Virus record (IMG/VR): IMGVR_UViG_3300005613_000383
Span: 1-25,316 of that record
DNA length: 25,316 bases
Direction: 5' to 3' (one strand)
From: a virus
The notes beneath the pieces were generated by a model. That model saw only the letters and a program-made list of their open reading frames with translations. It was not told the DNA's origin and did not search any database. Of this stretch, positions 1-7,518 are shown one piece after another (within the stretch, counting starts at the first letter, position 1; each line of letters starts with the position of its first letter). The position numbers and the translations under genes are program-made.

Positions 1-860
1 GGCAATCAAAATCAGTCATGAGAATCACCTGTAAGTTGATGTAAAGAGTGAAGGATTAGAGTCCTTCAGTGAACCAAATAGGCTCAAGGGAGGATTCATA
101 AACTCCAGAAAAGGTCATGATCATGGCTGATCACAACATAAACTGAGGTAGAGCTGCTGTATCTATGGGTACTACAAGACTGCAAACCCTCAGACATAAG
201 TCAACTCTACCCAGCAAAAACAAAAGAGAGCACACACAGTGCACAAAATGATGTCAAAAGTATTAAATTGTATGGTCTGAAGCAAAATGATGATAGAAGC
301 ATTCCCCTGGGGGCCTGATGTATAGATACACCACGCCTGTATGGGGAAGATAACTAGATCTAAGACTATTGAAGAGGAGAATGCAGCCAGGGTTTGCCTG
401 GGGGACACGATAAGAATCGCGGTTCTCATACAACGCAGGGGACTTTCCGCACCTGCTCGCCTAATTATTGACCGGTCTCGTCAGAACTTACCTAGGGGAA
501 CCACTGGCCCGCGTGACGCTGACGGCGGATGGCTCAGCCTGATAAGAGGCGACCGATGCTGATTGTCAAGGTTCTGCCTGAGTTACATGTCCCGAAAGAC
601 TGAGCCAGGCTTGGTTTGGTTTGAAGTCAGAGCCGCGTGGGCTTTGACTTGTGAACCAGATTACAGATTCATGCCGAACTTGGCAAGATCTGTAGACAAT
701 TCGGCGACTGGCACAGAGGGCGAGCTGCCTGGCGGATGGAAGATCGCGACTCGTCTGAGTCCGTTTCCGATCCGTTGCAAGCAACATAGGACCACACCAC
801 GCACTAGGTCAACCCTTTCGAACCGGTTCGCAGATTGGCACACTAGGTGCGCTCCTTGTG
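1..860 (+). ncRNA. Candidate large structured noncoding RNA
   Basis: No convincing gene lies here: the short open frames overlap each other on both strands, lack good ribosome binding sites and look like no protein family. The sequence is instead rich in helices. Hairpins seen by eye: 49-55/62-68; 118-123/128-133 (TGATCA around TGGC); 302-307/343-348 enclosing 312-314/335-337 and 319-322/327-330; 387-391/397-401; 413-417/422-426 (CGCG loop); 435-439/452-456; 663-668/688-693 enclosing 672-675/682-685; 734-741/765-773 (8 bp, one bulge) capped by 748-752/757-761; 774-777/782-785; and a four-tier hairpin at 800-851. Long-range pairs include 147-153/205-211 and 530-537/600-607, and 482-487/571-576 would cross the latter as a pseudoknot. 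G-U pairs (417/422, 809/838) favour the plus strand. Size and phage setting recall the GOLLD and ROOL classes, but I cannot assign it. The 5' end may lie outside the window. Confidence 0.6.
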
Positions 861-1151
861 ACTAAGAGGAACCGCATGCGCGTGCGCGATTGTATCACAC
901 CACCCCGCCGTGGTTCACGAATTGAAACAATGATAGGAAGAGACTCCCCCATCAAGTCACACTACCCCTTACTACATTTATCTATAAGTTATACTTATCC
1001 CCCCTCCCCGGCACCCCGCAATTCGCCCTTTTTTTACTTATTTGACATATACGACGGCGTGGGCGAGAAGGGTCTGGGTATCTTCCCGGTATTTTGGGGG
1101 TAAAATTTTTGGAATAGCAATATAGTAACAGCGGCCTAGAAAAAAATCGGG
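861..1151. other. Gene-free, pyrimidine-rich spacer
   Basis: No gene is visible. The stretch contains a small hairpin (899-903/910-914, ACCAC/GTGGT around a C-rich loop) and a C/T-rich run near 990-1036 ending in seven T residues. CGAATTG at 918-924 is the exact complement of CAATTCG at 1019-1025, which lies just before CCC and the T run at 1029-1035. That could form a long-loop terminator-like structure closing the RNA candidate to the left, but a 94-nt loop makes this weak. TTGACA at 1042-1047 has no good -10 box at normal spacing. Confidence 0.5.
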
Positions 1152-1475
1152 CTAGCTAAACCGTACGAAAAGCTCCTCAGGGTGTTCTGGGAAGTAGTGC
1201 AGCGTGGCTGGACACAACCAACCTTCTTTTTTGCCATATTTGTACCAAGCACCTCCTTGTTCGGGGTTTGTTTTGGTTAGTTTCCCGTGTGAACCGGGGA
1301 AATCGGACGCAGAGAAGGTGATTCGGTGCGTTTGTTGGGTCTTGTCGCTGAATTTTTCGATAAATTCGTCGATGATTTCCGGTATACCTGCCACAAACGG
1401 TTCGTTTTCAAGTCCTTTAAAGGGATCAGTGAAAGCCCATGTGCCATGGTGCCTGTAGATCTCGATGATCATCAT
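1152..1475 (-). CDS. Small conserved-looking protein (possibly DUF6717-like)
   Basis: A 107-residue protein if read from the ATG at 1475; the frame also allows a TTG start at 1487. I chose the ATG because the MMIIEIYRHHGTW start looks like the real beginning of the domain. Visible features are HGTWAFTDPFKGL, EPFVAG, a FSASDFPG segment, a GGAWY motif and a GWLCPATLHYF stretch near the C-terminus. From memory this pattern fits a small uncharacterised family of cyanobacteria and phages (DUF6717), but I could not check it. No function is known to me. It is isolated, points left toward the gene-free region and diverges from the long virion-type gene at 1586. Confidence 0.7.
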   Translation of the reverse strand: MMIIEIYRHHGTWAFTDPFKGLENEPFVAGIPEIIDEFIEKFSDKTQQTHRITFSASDFPGSHGKLTKTNPEQGGAWYKYGKKEGWLCPATLHYFPEHPEELFVRFS

Positions 1476-1544
1476 GGAGTTGTTCAAGAAAAAACGGTGC
1501 GCTGTGCAAGCGGCAAATATAGCACCCCGTGGAGACAGGTAATT

Positions 1545-1552
1545 TATAAATA
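1545..1552 (+). promoter_or_regulatory. TATAAATA box, late-promoter-like
   Basis: An exact TATAAATA lies 33 nt before the GTG start of the 1586 gene. This is the T4-type late promoter consensus known from T4 and cyanomyoviruses. No T4 late sigma factor is seen in the window, so use by such a system is inference; it could also serve as an AT-rich -10-like element. Confidence 0.35.
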
Positions 1553-1585
1553 CGGTTTAAAATAGATAAAAGTGCGGTAAGTACA

Positions 1586-3808
1586 GTGCCTGCTCCTGAG
1601 TACGGATATAAATTTATTGATCGTGAGTTAAATCGAGGTCGTCAATCTCAATCAGAGGGTTTATATCGTCCGGCAAACCCACCTCGTCAAGGTCCGCAGC
1701 AGATGCAAAGGCGGTTTCCTTTGAGTCCAGAGGCTTCTTCGTCTATGCAATATTTCGATGATGCAGATTTTATAAGAGGTTCGATGTTGCCTCAGGTGTT
1801 CGAGGCACTTGGTGAACAAGGGCGTGATGATGTTATTAATGAAATCCGTGGTCGACGCAGAGCAGATGCTCGTCGTGCAGATAGGCGTCAACCCTTAATT
1901 GATTACGAAGAAAGGGTGCGTCCACAGGAGACTCGACTGCCTTTTACCGCAGAATTTGTAGGAGGAGAAGCTTATCAAGATATAATTCCTGGATTATTTA
2001 ACCAAATTACTGATTCGAATGAGGAAATACGAAACATTCAAACTGAAGAAGGAGTTAAGAGGTTTGGTGAATTACTTCAAAAATACCCTGAATTAGATGA
2101 GTTTTATCGTCGCCCTGTAGAAAATTTCGGCAAAGTAGCTTCGCGTATTGACCCTAAGTCGTTTGAAAAGTATAAGCAGTACACAGATTTAGAACAAAAA
2201 TACTCTGATCCCACTGCTCGCAAAAATCTTTATAACCGTGTTATCGAATCTTTAGGTGACGATGGCGTTGATGTTGGTTCACAGCTAGCGGAAGCAGAGC
2301 GGCTGTATACATCAGGAGACCCCAAGCTACAGCAAGCTGGTCGTGAGAAGATGATGGATCTTGGAGTTGATATTGCTTTAATTGAAAAACCTGCTTTTCA
2401 GGAGAGAAGACCAATCATCGGCGGCGGTGGTTACACAACACCTAAAGAAAGTGAAGATATTAAATACATCAGACAGAGAGCTGCGGACGTAGATAAATTT
2501 TTAACAAATATAGATTTTAGAGCTGGAGAACGACTTCAAAGCGAATTCCCAGGAATATATAGACCTGAATACTACACAGACACAGAAAGAACTTTTTATT
2601 CCCCCACAGATTTTATTGATGAAATCGATAGGTACGACGAAGACGGTTACAAAGTCAGCGTGGGTAGAGGGGTTAGTCGAAATCGTCTTGAAGATCTTGA
2701 ATCAATACCTGAGGATTATCAAGTCTCAAGAAACGTAGTCAGATTCTTAAAAGATAACCCTGGTTACGCAACACAAGATGTGATATTCAAAATTGGAACT
2801 CCTGGGGAGGAGATGTCTTATACGACCCTGGAAGATCTGCCTGAAAATATGAAGCGTCCAATTATGCGTTATGTGCAAGAAGCATCGATGGCTAATAGAC
2901 GAGCAGGTTCGATGCTTTATAACCATCCGATGGATAACGTAGATTTACTTGCAAGAGCTAGGGAGCAGGGTTTAGATGAGAAGACAAGTAGTTATCTGAG
3001 AGCAGCTGCACCTTTTGAAGCTAAGAATGTTACTGCTCCTTCTATTAGAGGGAAGGCGTACACTTTGGCTGGTTACGGTCCTGTTTCTCGACAAGGTGAT
3101 CAGGTTACGTATATCGACAAAGAAGGTAAGGCAATTCCCCTTCAAATCGAACCTCCTGAAAGACCGTTGGTTGGTCGTGTTTATGTCGACGAGCAAGGAG
3201 CTTTTTCTAGACCTGCGGCTTCTTACAGTTCTCAACCGAGATTTTATTCGACCTTAGTTCCTGGTGTGACGCCCGATAGCTTAGCTAACTTAGCTAAGGA
3301 CATTCGACGCACGCCTTCTTCTCTTGCGCCTGGTGTTGCTGATTTGATTCCTAGTGCTGAAGCTGTTCGCGCAGGTTATGAGCAGGGACCCGAGGCAATG
3401 GGCAAACAAATGGCTCAGGACTTTGTTGCTGGTTTACCTCTTTCTGCCGCACTTACACCAGTTTTAGCTAACCCTGCAGTTGCTCCTCTAGCTCCCGGTG
3501 TTGGTTTGGGTTTGATTGGTTCTGCAGCTGTGGAAGCAGCGGATGAAGCGGTGCGTCAGGAAACTGGTGAAGGTATTACTCCTAAGTTGCGTCAATTCTT
3601 AGGGACTAGAAAGAGGACTGGTTTAGCAGATAAACCTTACAAGATTCCTACAGAACCAAAACCCATCCCAACTGTGAGTGTTGCTGAGCCTCGTAGTGGT
3701 CTTCAGAAGTTCAGGGATGAGATTCAGTTCAGGAAAGACTTAGCTGGAGAGCGTTTTAACCCACGTCGCGGTGAGTTTGGTCTCAGTGAACTTATTTTTG
3801 GACGATGA
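1586..3808 (+). CDS. Large virion or DNA-ejection-type protein
   Basis: A 740-residue protein starting with GTG, the only reasonable start at the head of the frame. The N-terminal third is rich in Arg, Gln, Pro and charged helices (RGRRRADARRADRR near residue 90). The middle is mixed and charged. Residues about 614-651 form an Ala/Leu/Pro/Gly-rich hydrophobic stretch, followed by a basic, proline-rich tail ending in GLSELIFGR. A long soluble protein with one late hydrophobic segment, at the head of a plus-strand run of virion-like genes, fits an internal virion or ejection protein. That role is inferred from composition and context. I recognise no enzymatic motif. The next gene starts inside its stop (ATGA-type overlap), so the two are probably translationally coupled. 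Confidence 0.75.
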   Translation: MPAPEYGYKFIDRELNRGRQSQSEGLYRPANPPRQGPQQMQRRFPLSPEASSSMQYFDDADFIRGSMLPQVFEALGEQGRDDVINEIRGRRRADARRADRRQPLIDYEERVRPQETRLPFTAEFVGGEAYQDIIPGLFNQITDSNEEIRNIQTEEGVKRFGELLQKYPELDEFYRRPVENFGKVASRIDPKSFEKYKQYTDLEQKYSDPTARKNLYNRVIESLGDDGVDVGSQLAEAERLYTSGDPKLQQAGREKMMDLGVDIALIEKPAFQERRPIIGGGGYTTPKESEDIKYIRQRAADVDKFLTNIDFRAGERLQSEFPGIYRPEYYTDTERTFYSPTDFIDEIDRYDEDGYKVSVGRGVSRNRLEDLESIPEDYQVSRNVVRFLKDNPGYATQDVIFKIGTPGEEMSYTTLEDLPENMKRPIMRYVQEASMANRRAGSMLYNHPMDNVDLLARAREQGLDEKTSSYLRAAAPFEAKNVTAPSIRGKAYTLAGYGPVSRQGDQVTYIDKEGKAIPLQIEPPERPLVGRVYVDEQGAFSRPAASYSSQPRFYSTLVPGVTPDSLANLAKDIRRTPSSLAPGVADLIPSAEAVRAGYEQGPEAMGKQMAQDFVAGLPLSAALTPVLANPAVAPLAPGVGLGLIGSAAVEAADEAVRQETGEGITPKLRQFLGTRKRTGLADKPYKIPTEPKPIPTVSVAEPRSGLQKFRDEIQFRKDLAGERFNPRRGEFGLSELIFGR

Positions 3809-3987
3809 TGGACGATAGATTTCGCGTTGAATTCTCAGCCGACGTGGGATCACTGCGTTTATTAAGGAAGTCTGTCGCTTATTTTCTAGAAAAGTGGCCT
3901 GGCGGTGATCCTCAAGAGCAAGTTTCGCTTGTTGCGATGCGAACTGAATTAGATAAAGCTCTTTTAGAGTTGCTTCTAGACGAATAA
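3805..3987 (+). CDS. Small hypothetical protein
   Basis: A 60-residue protein whose ATG overlaps the stop of the preceding gene by four bases, a typical phage coupling. The sequence is acidic and helical: a Phe/Arg-rich start, a SLRLLRKSVAYFLEKWPGG segment and a leucine-rich acidic end (DKALLELLLDE). There is no signal peptide or membrane segment. It may be a small assembly or accessory factor made together with the 740-residue protein, but I do not recognise it. Confidence 0.65.
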   Translation: MMDDRFRVEFSADVGSLRLLRKSVAYFLEKWPGGDPQEQVSLVAMRTELDKALLELLLDE

Positions 3988-4022
3988 AGGCTTAACTAGA
4001 CTGGTAACAAAGGGATAGTTGG

Positions 4023-4349
4023 ATGCTTTCGACTGAAGTACGGAAAAAGGCGGAATATATTTGCAATCGAATAGCAAACGGGGCAGAAGTACAAGTTTCA
4101 GAGATGATTTGGATACAAAAATGGGCGAAAAGCAACCACAGTGTCGATTCGATGCTTCGTAGGGCCAGGAGAGAGGCGATCAGAGGTGAGCAACCTGCCG
4201 GAGGGTTAGATCAATTTCTTGATGATATGGATATTGGCGATCCGGATCCCACAGATCACTTGTCTGGGCCGCAGGATCCGACTTCTATTGCTGAGTGGTT
4301 TACGTCTAAGCGCAAGTGGTTCGTAGATGACGAAGGGTTTAGAGATTAA
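4023..4349 (+). CDS. Hypothetical acidic protein
   Basis: A 108-residue protein from an ATG shortly after an A/G-rich stretch. The N-terminal half is helical and basic (VRKKAEYICNRIANGAEVQV, then SMLRRARREAIRG). The C-terminal half is acidic with Asp-Pro repeats (DDMDIGDPDPTDHL) and ends WFTSKRKWFVDDEGF. I recognise no domain. Codon use and plus orientation match its neighbours, so it probably belongs to the same late transcription unit. Confidence 0.65.
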   Translation: MLSTEVRKKAEYICNRIANGAEVQVSEMIWIQKWAKSNHSVDSMLRRARREAIRGEQPAGGLDQFLDDMDIGDPDPTDHLSGPQDPTSIAEWFTSKRKWFVDDEGFRD

Positions 4350-4397
4350 ACAGGTGTATATCAGAACACATAGACTAAACCAGCGACAAAAAACGCA

Positions 4398-4574
4398 GTG
4401 CTCGACAAGCTTTTGGGTTCTACTGTGTGGGAACCACTCTCTAAGTTATTTCCGTTAGTTAACCACGGTAAATGCGACTCTTTGATTTGTTGCGATGAGC
4501 GGGGGTGTAAGGTCAATTACCAATTGATGGCTCATTTGAGCTGGGACGAGGATGGTAACCTTAAGGTCGATTGA
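4398..4574 (+). CDS. Small cysteine-containing protein
   Basis: A 58-residue frame from GTG to TGA. It contains CDSLICCDERGC, four cysteines in a compact cluster that could bind a metal, followed by an acidic end (SWDEDGNLKVD). No strong ribosome binding site precedes the GTG. The amino acid composition looks coding and it fills a gap in an otherwise tightly packed region. Function unknown. Confidence 0.45.
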   Translation: MLDKLLGSTVWEPLSKLFPLVNHGKCDSLICCDERGCKVNYQLMAHLSWDEDGNLKVD

Positions 4575-4622
4575 AAGGGTTTAGAGACATAGTGATTAAA
4601 AACACAGAAGAGACGCAAGCGT

Positions 4623-4748
4623 GTGGGTACTTTTACTGTGTTGAGTTTTTTCTTCGACGTGCCCAACTTCACTTTCTGGACACTGTTAATTACTCTTTTC
4701 TTTTCAGCTTTTAATTTTTGGCTTTTAAGTCCAATGCTTATTAGTTAG
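4623..4748 (+). CDS. Possible 41-residue membrane peptide
   Basis: A short GTG-initiated frame whose product is almost entirely hydrophobic and aromatic (Phe, Leu, Trp, Thr). One long stretch, about residues 14-37, could cross a membrane. Small single-span peptides are common in phages, but the T-rich DNA here would give hydrophobic codons in any case and no clear ribosome binding site is seen. It is reported as possible only. Confidence 0.3.
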   Translation: MGTFTVLSFFFDVPNFTFWTLLITLFFSAFNFWLLSPMLIS

Positions 4749-4777
4749 ACTAGATTTATTGGTTTTGTCAGAGTGTT

Positions 4778-5308
4778 GTGCCTGATTTACGCGATTTTTT
4801 ATTCCGCCCCACAGATACATTTGATATAAGAAAACCTGTTTATCGTCCAGAAGATAAGGTTGAAGTTCAGCCTTTAGCGCCGGAAACGGGTAAGCGCGAT
4901 TTTCTGTATCAGTACCTTGAGCAGAACAAAGAGGTGATGGGTCCTAAGACTCAGATGTTTGATCGTTATGCTGATCCTGATGATGGTACACTGAACAACG
5001 ACGAAATGGCCCGTGTGGACCCCACCGATAAATTCCTTCTGGATTCCCTTCGTAGGGGCGAGATTGGCGATCCAAACAGCCCGAGGATTAGAAAAGCCAT
5101 TATCGACCTGGAAAGAAAGATCTACAACGAAGGACGCGCTAGTTCGATGGATGGTGATTTGATGGCTGCGGATCCTAGTTTTTTGATTCCTAGGGAGGTT
5201 TCTCCAGAAGAGGTAAAAGGAATCAATAGGCGAGTTATCCCTGATTACGATCAAAAACGCGAAAAACTTCGTCGTGGATTCTTATCACCTCTTCTTCGAG
5301 GAGTGTGA
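4778..5308 (+). CDS. Hypothetical virion-region protein
   Basis: A 176-residue protein from a GTG start whose context (GTGCCTG) resembles that of the 1586 gene. It is hydrophilic, rich in Asp, Arg and Pro, with segments such as DFLFRPTDTFDIRKPVYRPE, DRYADPDDGTLNNDEMARV (EF-hand-like by eye, Dx(2)DxTLxxDE), DLERKIYNEGRAS and a basic end RREKLRRGFLSPLLRGV-like. There is no membrane segment or recognised domain. Position between two virion-like genes suggests a structural or assembly role. Confidence 0.65.
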   Translation: MPDLRDFLFRPTDTFDIRKPVYRPEDKVEVQPLAPETGKRDFLYQYLEQNKEVMGPKTQMFDRYADPDDGTLNNDEMARVDPTDKFLLDSLRRGEIGDPNSPRIRKAIIDLERKIYNEGRASSMDGDLMAADPSFLIPREVSPEEVKGINRRVIPDYDQKREKLRRGFLSPLLRGV

Positions 5309-5344
5309 TTAAGCTAAAGTAGAGGATATCTGCTTCGTAGAAAT

Positions 5345-6100
5345 ATGGCACGTCAAGCTGGGGAAAAGTTTGATGCCCGTAAGTTTGAAAAGTATATGCG
5401 GGCTTTTGACCGCAAAGCTTTTGGCGCTGGTTCTGGTAAGGAAAAGCCTAAAGATCGTTTTAGTGCTTTAGATGTCCGCAAGATGTTTGATGCGGGTGTC
5501 GATATGGGTGGATCAAAAGCTGACATTGCTCAGGATGTTTTAGATTACGCAGCCGACTTTCGCGGCAAGAGCAGCATGGGCGGCGGAACTGAAAGGGCGC
5601 TTGACCGACTGCGTGGTTATTTGAAAGACGATGAGCCAGATCAACCCGTAAGTGTTGACCCGATTCCTGCAGATGAGGGCATTCCGGTTCCTTTTGAAGT
5701 CCGAGAAGAGGAAGCAACTTACGCTCCTTTTAGAGGATCTTATTTTGATTTCGTTGGCGGTGATCCTAGCAATCCTGCGGACTATTACATGGGTGATCCG
5801 GACAGGGGAGGTGCCACGCGATACTTCGGAGACGAAAAATTCTTGATTGAAGATGGTGCCCCTGGTGCTGTTGTTCCCGATGGAGCCGCGAGTTTCATTC
5901 GTTCGATTCAAGATCCTGAGTACATTTCAACTTTTGGTATGAGTATGGATGAGGACGAAGATAAAGGTTACGAGACTGAAGAGGACCGTGTTTCTAGATC
6001 TGTGGCTGGAGGGTTACCTACTATTGCGAATATGTTTAGAGATCGCGCTATGGACGGATCAACGTACTATGTGAAAGGTGATCAGCGGATTTATATGTAA
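5345..6100 (+). CDS. Hypothetical virion-region protein
   Basis: A 251-residue protein from ATG. The N-terminal about 90 residues are basic and helical (KFDARKFEKYMRAFDRKAFG, VRKMFDAGVDMGGSKADIAQ) with a short Gly/Ser linker (SSMGGG). The C-terminal two-thirds are acidic and Pro/Asp/Gly-rich, with DEDEDKGYETEEDR near residue 205, and the protein ends TYYVKGDQRIYM. The two-part composition fits an internal or tail-associated structural protein. I know no matching family. It is the last gene of the left plus-strand block; about 300 gene-free bases follow. Confidence 0.65.
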   Translation: MARQAGEKFDARKFEKYMRAFDRKAFGAGSGKEKPKDRFSALDVRKMFDAGVDMGGSKADIAQDVLDYAADFRGKSSMGGGTERALDRLRGYLKDDEPDQPVSVDPIPADEGIPVPFEVREEEATYAPFRGSYFDFVGGDPSNPADYYMGDPDRGGATRYFGDEKFLIEDGAPGAVVPDGAASFIRSIQDPEYISTFGMSMDEDEDKGYETEEDRVSRSVAGGLPTIANMFRDRAMDGSTYYVKGDQRIYM

Positions 6101-6402
6101 GTTACAAGTTGGATCGAAGTTTTAACAAGCGTGGCAAATAGGGCTACGGTGTAGTTACTTGTGTGCCGCAAGTTGTAATAAAAACGGGGGGAAGCGCAAG
6201 CAGCAAGAGATGAAGGGGTGCGCAAGAAGATTAAAAAAAAAACGACGTACCTGGCTGGCTAGTGCAAATTATTCTGTGGGCACAGCCTTGCGTAAAGAGT
6301 ATTGCACGTTATCATCCGTACGAAGCTGGATCCCCCACACTGCGGCGTGACAGTGTCAGCTTCCGTGGATGGGCCGCTGGGTGCAGAAGCGGCCTTGAAG
6401 CG
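6101..6402. other. Gene-free spacer between converging units
   Basis: The interval lies between the end of the left plus-strand block and the end of a minus-strand pair. Only short, overlapping open frames of poor composition are present. It contains GTGCAA/TTGCAC (6 bp) around the 6261-6307 region enclosing a CTGTGGGCACAG hairpin, a ten-base A run near 6232-6241 (a T run on the minus strand) and the strong hairpin listed at 6372-6394. It most likely holds termination signals for both directions. Confidence 0.45.
6372..6394 (-). terminator. Strong GC hairpin just past a minus-strand stop
   Basis: GGCCGCT (6372-6378) and AGCGGCC (6388-6394) form a perfect 7-bp stem with a 9-nt loop. On the minus strand it begins about 8 nt after the stop codon of the 6403-6603 gene. 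No T run follows, so it may be an RNA-stabilising or factor-dependent end rather than a classic intrinsic terminator. Confidence 0.4.
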
Positions 6403-6603
6403 TTATTTACCAACAATCAAGTCACACTTACCTTTAACTTTTCCGCGAAGGTATAAAACCAATTTGACTCTTGCTTCTTCTGGGAGTCTTTGATCCATAA
6501 GTATTTGAGATGCTCTCTCCCGCCATCTTTCGCAGGACATATACCAGTGTGTTGGCGTGTGGTTAACAATCACCACTGCGCCAAGGAGAGCAAAAAAATG
6601 CAC
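6403..6603 (-). CDS. Small protein with ideal ribosome binding site
   Basis: A 66-residue protein read leftward from a GTG at 6603-6601. AGGAGG lies about 5 nt upstream on the minus strand, the clearest ribosome binding site in the window, which supports both the gene and the GTG start. The first 14 residues are hydrophobic (a FFALLGAVVIV stretch). The rest is Arg/Glu-rich and helical (CERWRERASQIL, RLPEEARVKLVLYLRGKVKG). It could be a small membrane-anchored peptide or a soluble helical protein; I do not recognise it. It lies downstream of the methyltransferase gene on the same strand. Confidence 0.6.
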   Translation of the reverse strand: MHFFALLGAVVIVNHTPTHWYMSCERWRERASQILMDQRLPEEARVKLVLYLRGKVKGKCDLIVGK

Positions 6604-6637
6604 CCTAACCTCCTGCTACTAATGTAAATAGTAGAAG

Positions 6638-6653
6638 AATGCTAGGGAGCATT
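6638..6653 (-). other. Hairpin between two minus-strand genes
   Basis: AATGCT and AGCATT form a 6-bp stem around a 4-nt loop, 44 nt past the stop of the methyltransferase gene. A second small inverted repeat (CTACT/AGTAG) lies between it and the AGGAGG of the next gene. The T content after the stem on the minus strand is modest, so this is a partial terminator or processing site at best. Confidence 0.35.
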
Positions 6654-6696
6654 AGAGGACTTAATAAAAGAATTAACGTCCCTAATTCACTAGGTG

Positions 6697-7413
6697 TCAT
6701 CCGTGTGATTTTTTATAATCAGCTACTTTTCCTACAAGCTGCCATCCAGTAAACATGGCAAGATCGAACGTAGCGAAAGCGTTCAGAGACATATCAACTG
6801 CTCTTTTAACGTCAGGATGCGCGTAATCGTCGAAAAAGACCACCCCGCCAGGCTTAACCATAGGCACGTATAAAGTAACGTCACGAGCAACTGAAGTCGA
6901 ATCATGTGCTCCATCGATATAAAGAATATCGATCCATGGTTCTTCACCGTAACGGTAATGAAGATGAGGGTAAATTAAGTGTGAGTAACCTTTGATAATC
7001 TCGACTTTGCCTGCATTGTCAGATTTAGCGATATTATCCCGTGCAGTTACCTCAAGTTGAGATAATCCGGGGTATTTTTCAGGCTCTCGAAGGTGTTCTT
7101 CGCTACCGGTAAAGGGGTCAATAGAAATAAGACGAGAATCAGGGTGGCTGAGATAAAAATCTGACCAGAAACAGCTTGAAGCACCTTCATAGACTCCGAT
7201 TTCAACGATTTGAAGTCTCTGTGTAGCATCTAATTCGATTTTTTTGTCGGTATTGTTGTTTTGTATTACATGTTCGCTGTTCAGGAGGGCGTCGTACCAC
7301 CCTTCCGTAAAGGTATAGCGGTCACTAAGTTGTTTCTTGCTCTTGGTTTCGACTTTAACGTTAGTATTTTCTTTAAGCTGACCCATTAGGTCCTGGAAGG
7401 ATGATGCAGTCAC
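6697..7413 (-). CDS. Class I SAM-dependent methyltransferase (Methyltransf_24 type)
   Basis: A 238-residue protein. Residues 70-79 (VEIGVYEGAS) are the SAM-binding motif I, SIDPF near 97-101 is the acidic post-I motif, ILYIDGAHD at about 163-171 and VKPGGVVFFDDY at about 186-197 complete the Rossmann-type fold. This set is typical of the Methyltransf_24 family, which includes sugar and cephalosporin-hydroxylase-like methyltransferases found in glycan gene clusters and in many cyanophages. The substrate is unknown; methylation of a sugar is plausible given the glycosyltransferases nearby. It is the first gene of a short minus-strand unit and diverges from the HNH gene across about 105 bp that must hold promoters for both. 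Confidence 0.85.
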   Translation of the reverse strand: MTASSFQDLMGQLKENTNVKVETKSKKQLSDRYTFTEGWYDALLNSEHVIQNNNTDKKIELDATQRLQIVEIGVYEGASSCFWSDFYLSHPDSRLISIDPFTGSEEHLREPEKYPGLSQLEVTARDNIAKSDNAGKVEIIKGYSHLIYPHLHYRYGEEPWIDILYIDGAHDSTSVARDVTLYVPMVKPGGVVFFDDYAHPDVKRAVDMSLNAFATFDLAMFTGWQLVGKVADYKKSHG

Positions 7414-7518
7414 TTGTAATCATGTAAACATCAGTATGGTAACAGTATAAAAAGTGTTTGACAGGACCCCACACAGCTGATTTCCGTGTAGATTCTTGGT
7501 GCCGAACGTCTGCTGAAT

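Noticed and set aside
576-582. GCCTGAG, the exact 5' acceptor partner of the tRNA-Leu remnant at 8025-8031
   Set aside because: No D arm or anticodon half follows, and it is 7.4 kb away; a split or permuted tRNA is not supported and a 7-base match is expected by chance.
341-865. Overlapping plus- and minus-strand open frames of 60-100 codons
   Set aside because: They overlap each other, lack ribosome binding sites and have no protein-like pattern; the helices in the same stretch explain the sequence better.
6232-6241. Run of ten A as an intrinsic terminator for leftward transcripts
   Set aside because: No stable stem precedes the T run on the minus strand.
7458-7494. TTGACA with TAGATT as a sigma-70 promoter for the HNH gene
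   Set aside because: The spacing is 25 bp and the sequence at the right distance (TTTCCG) is not a -10 box.
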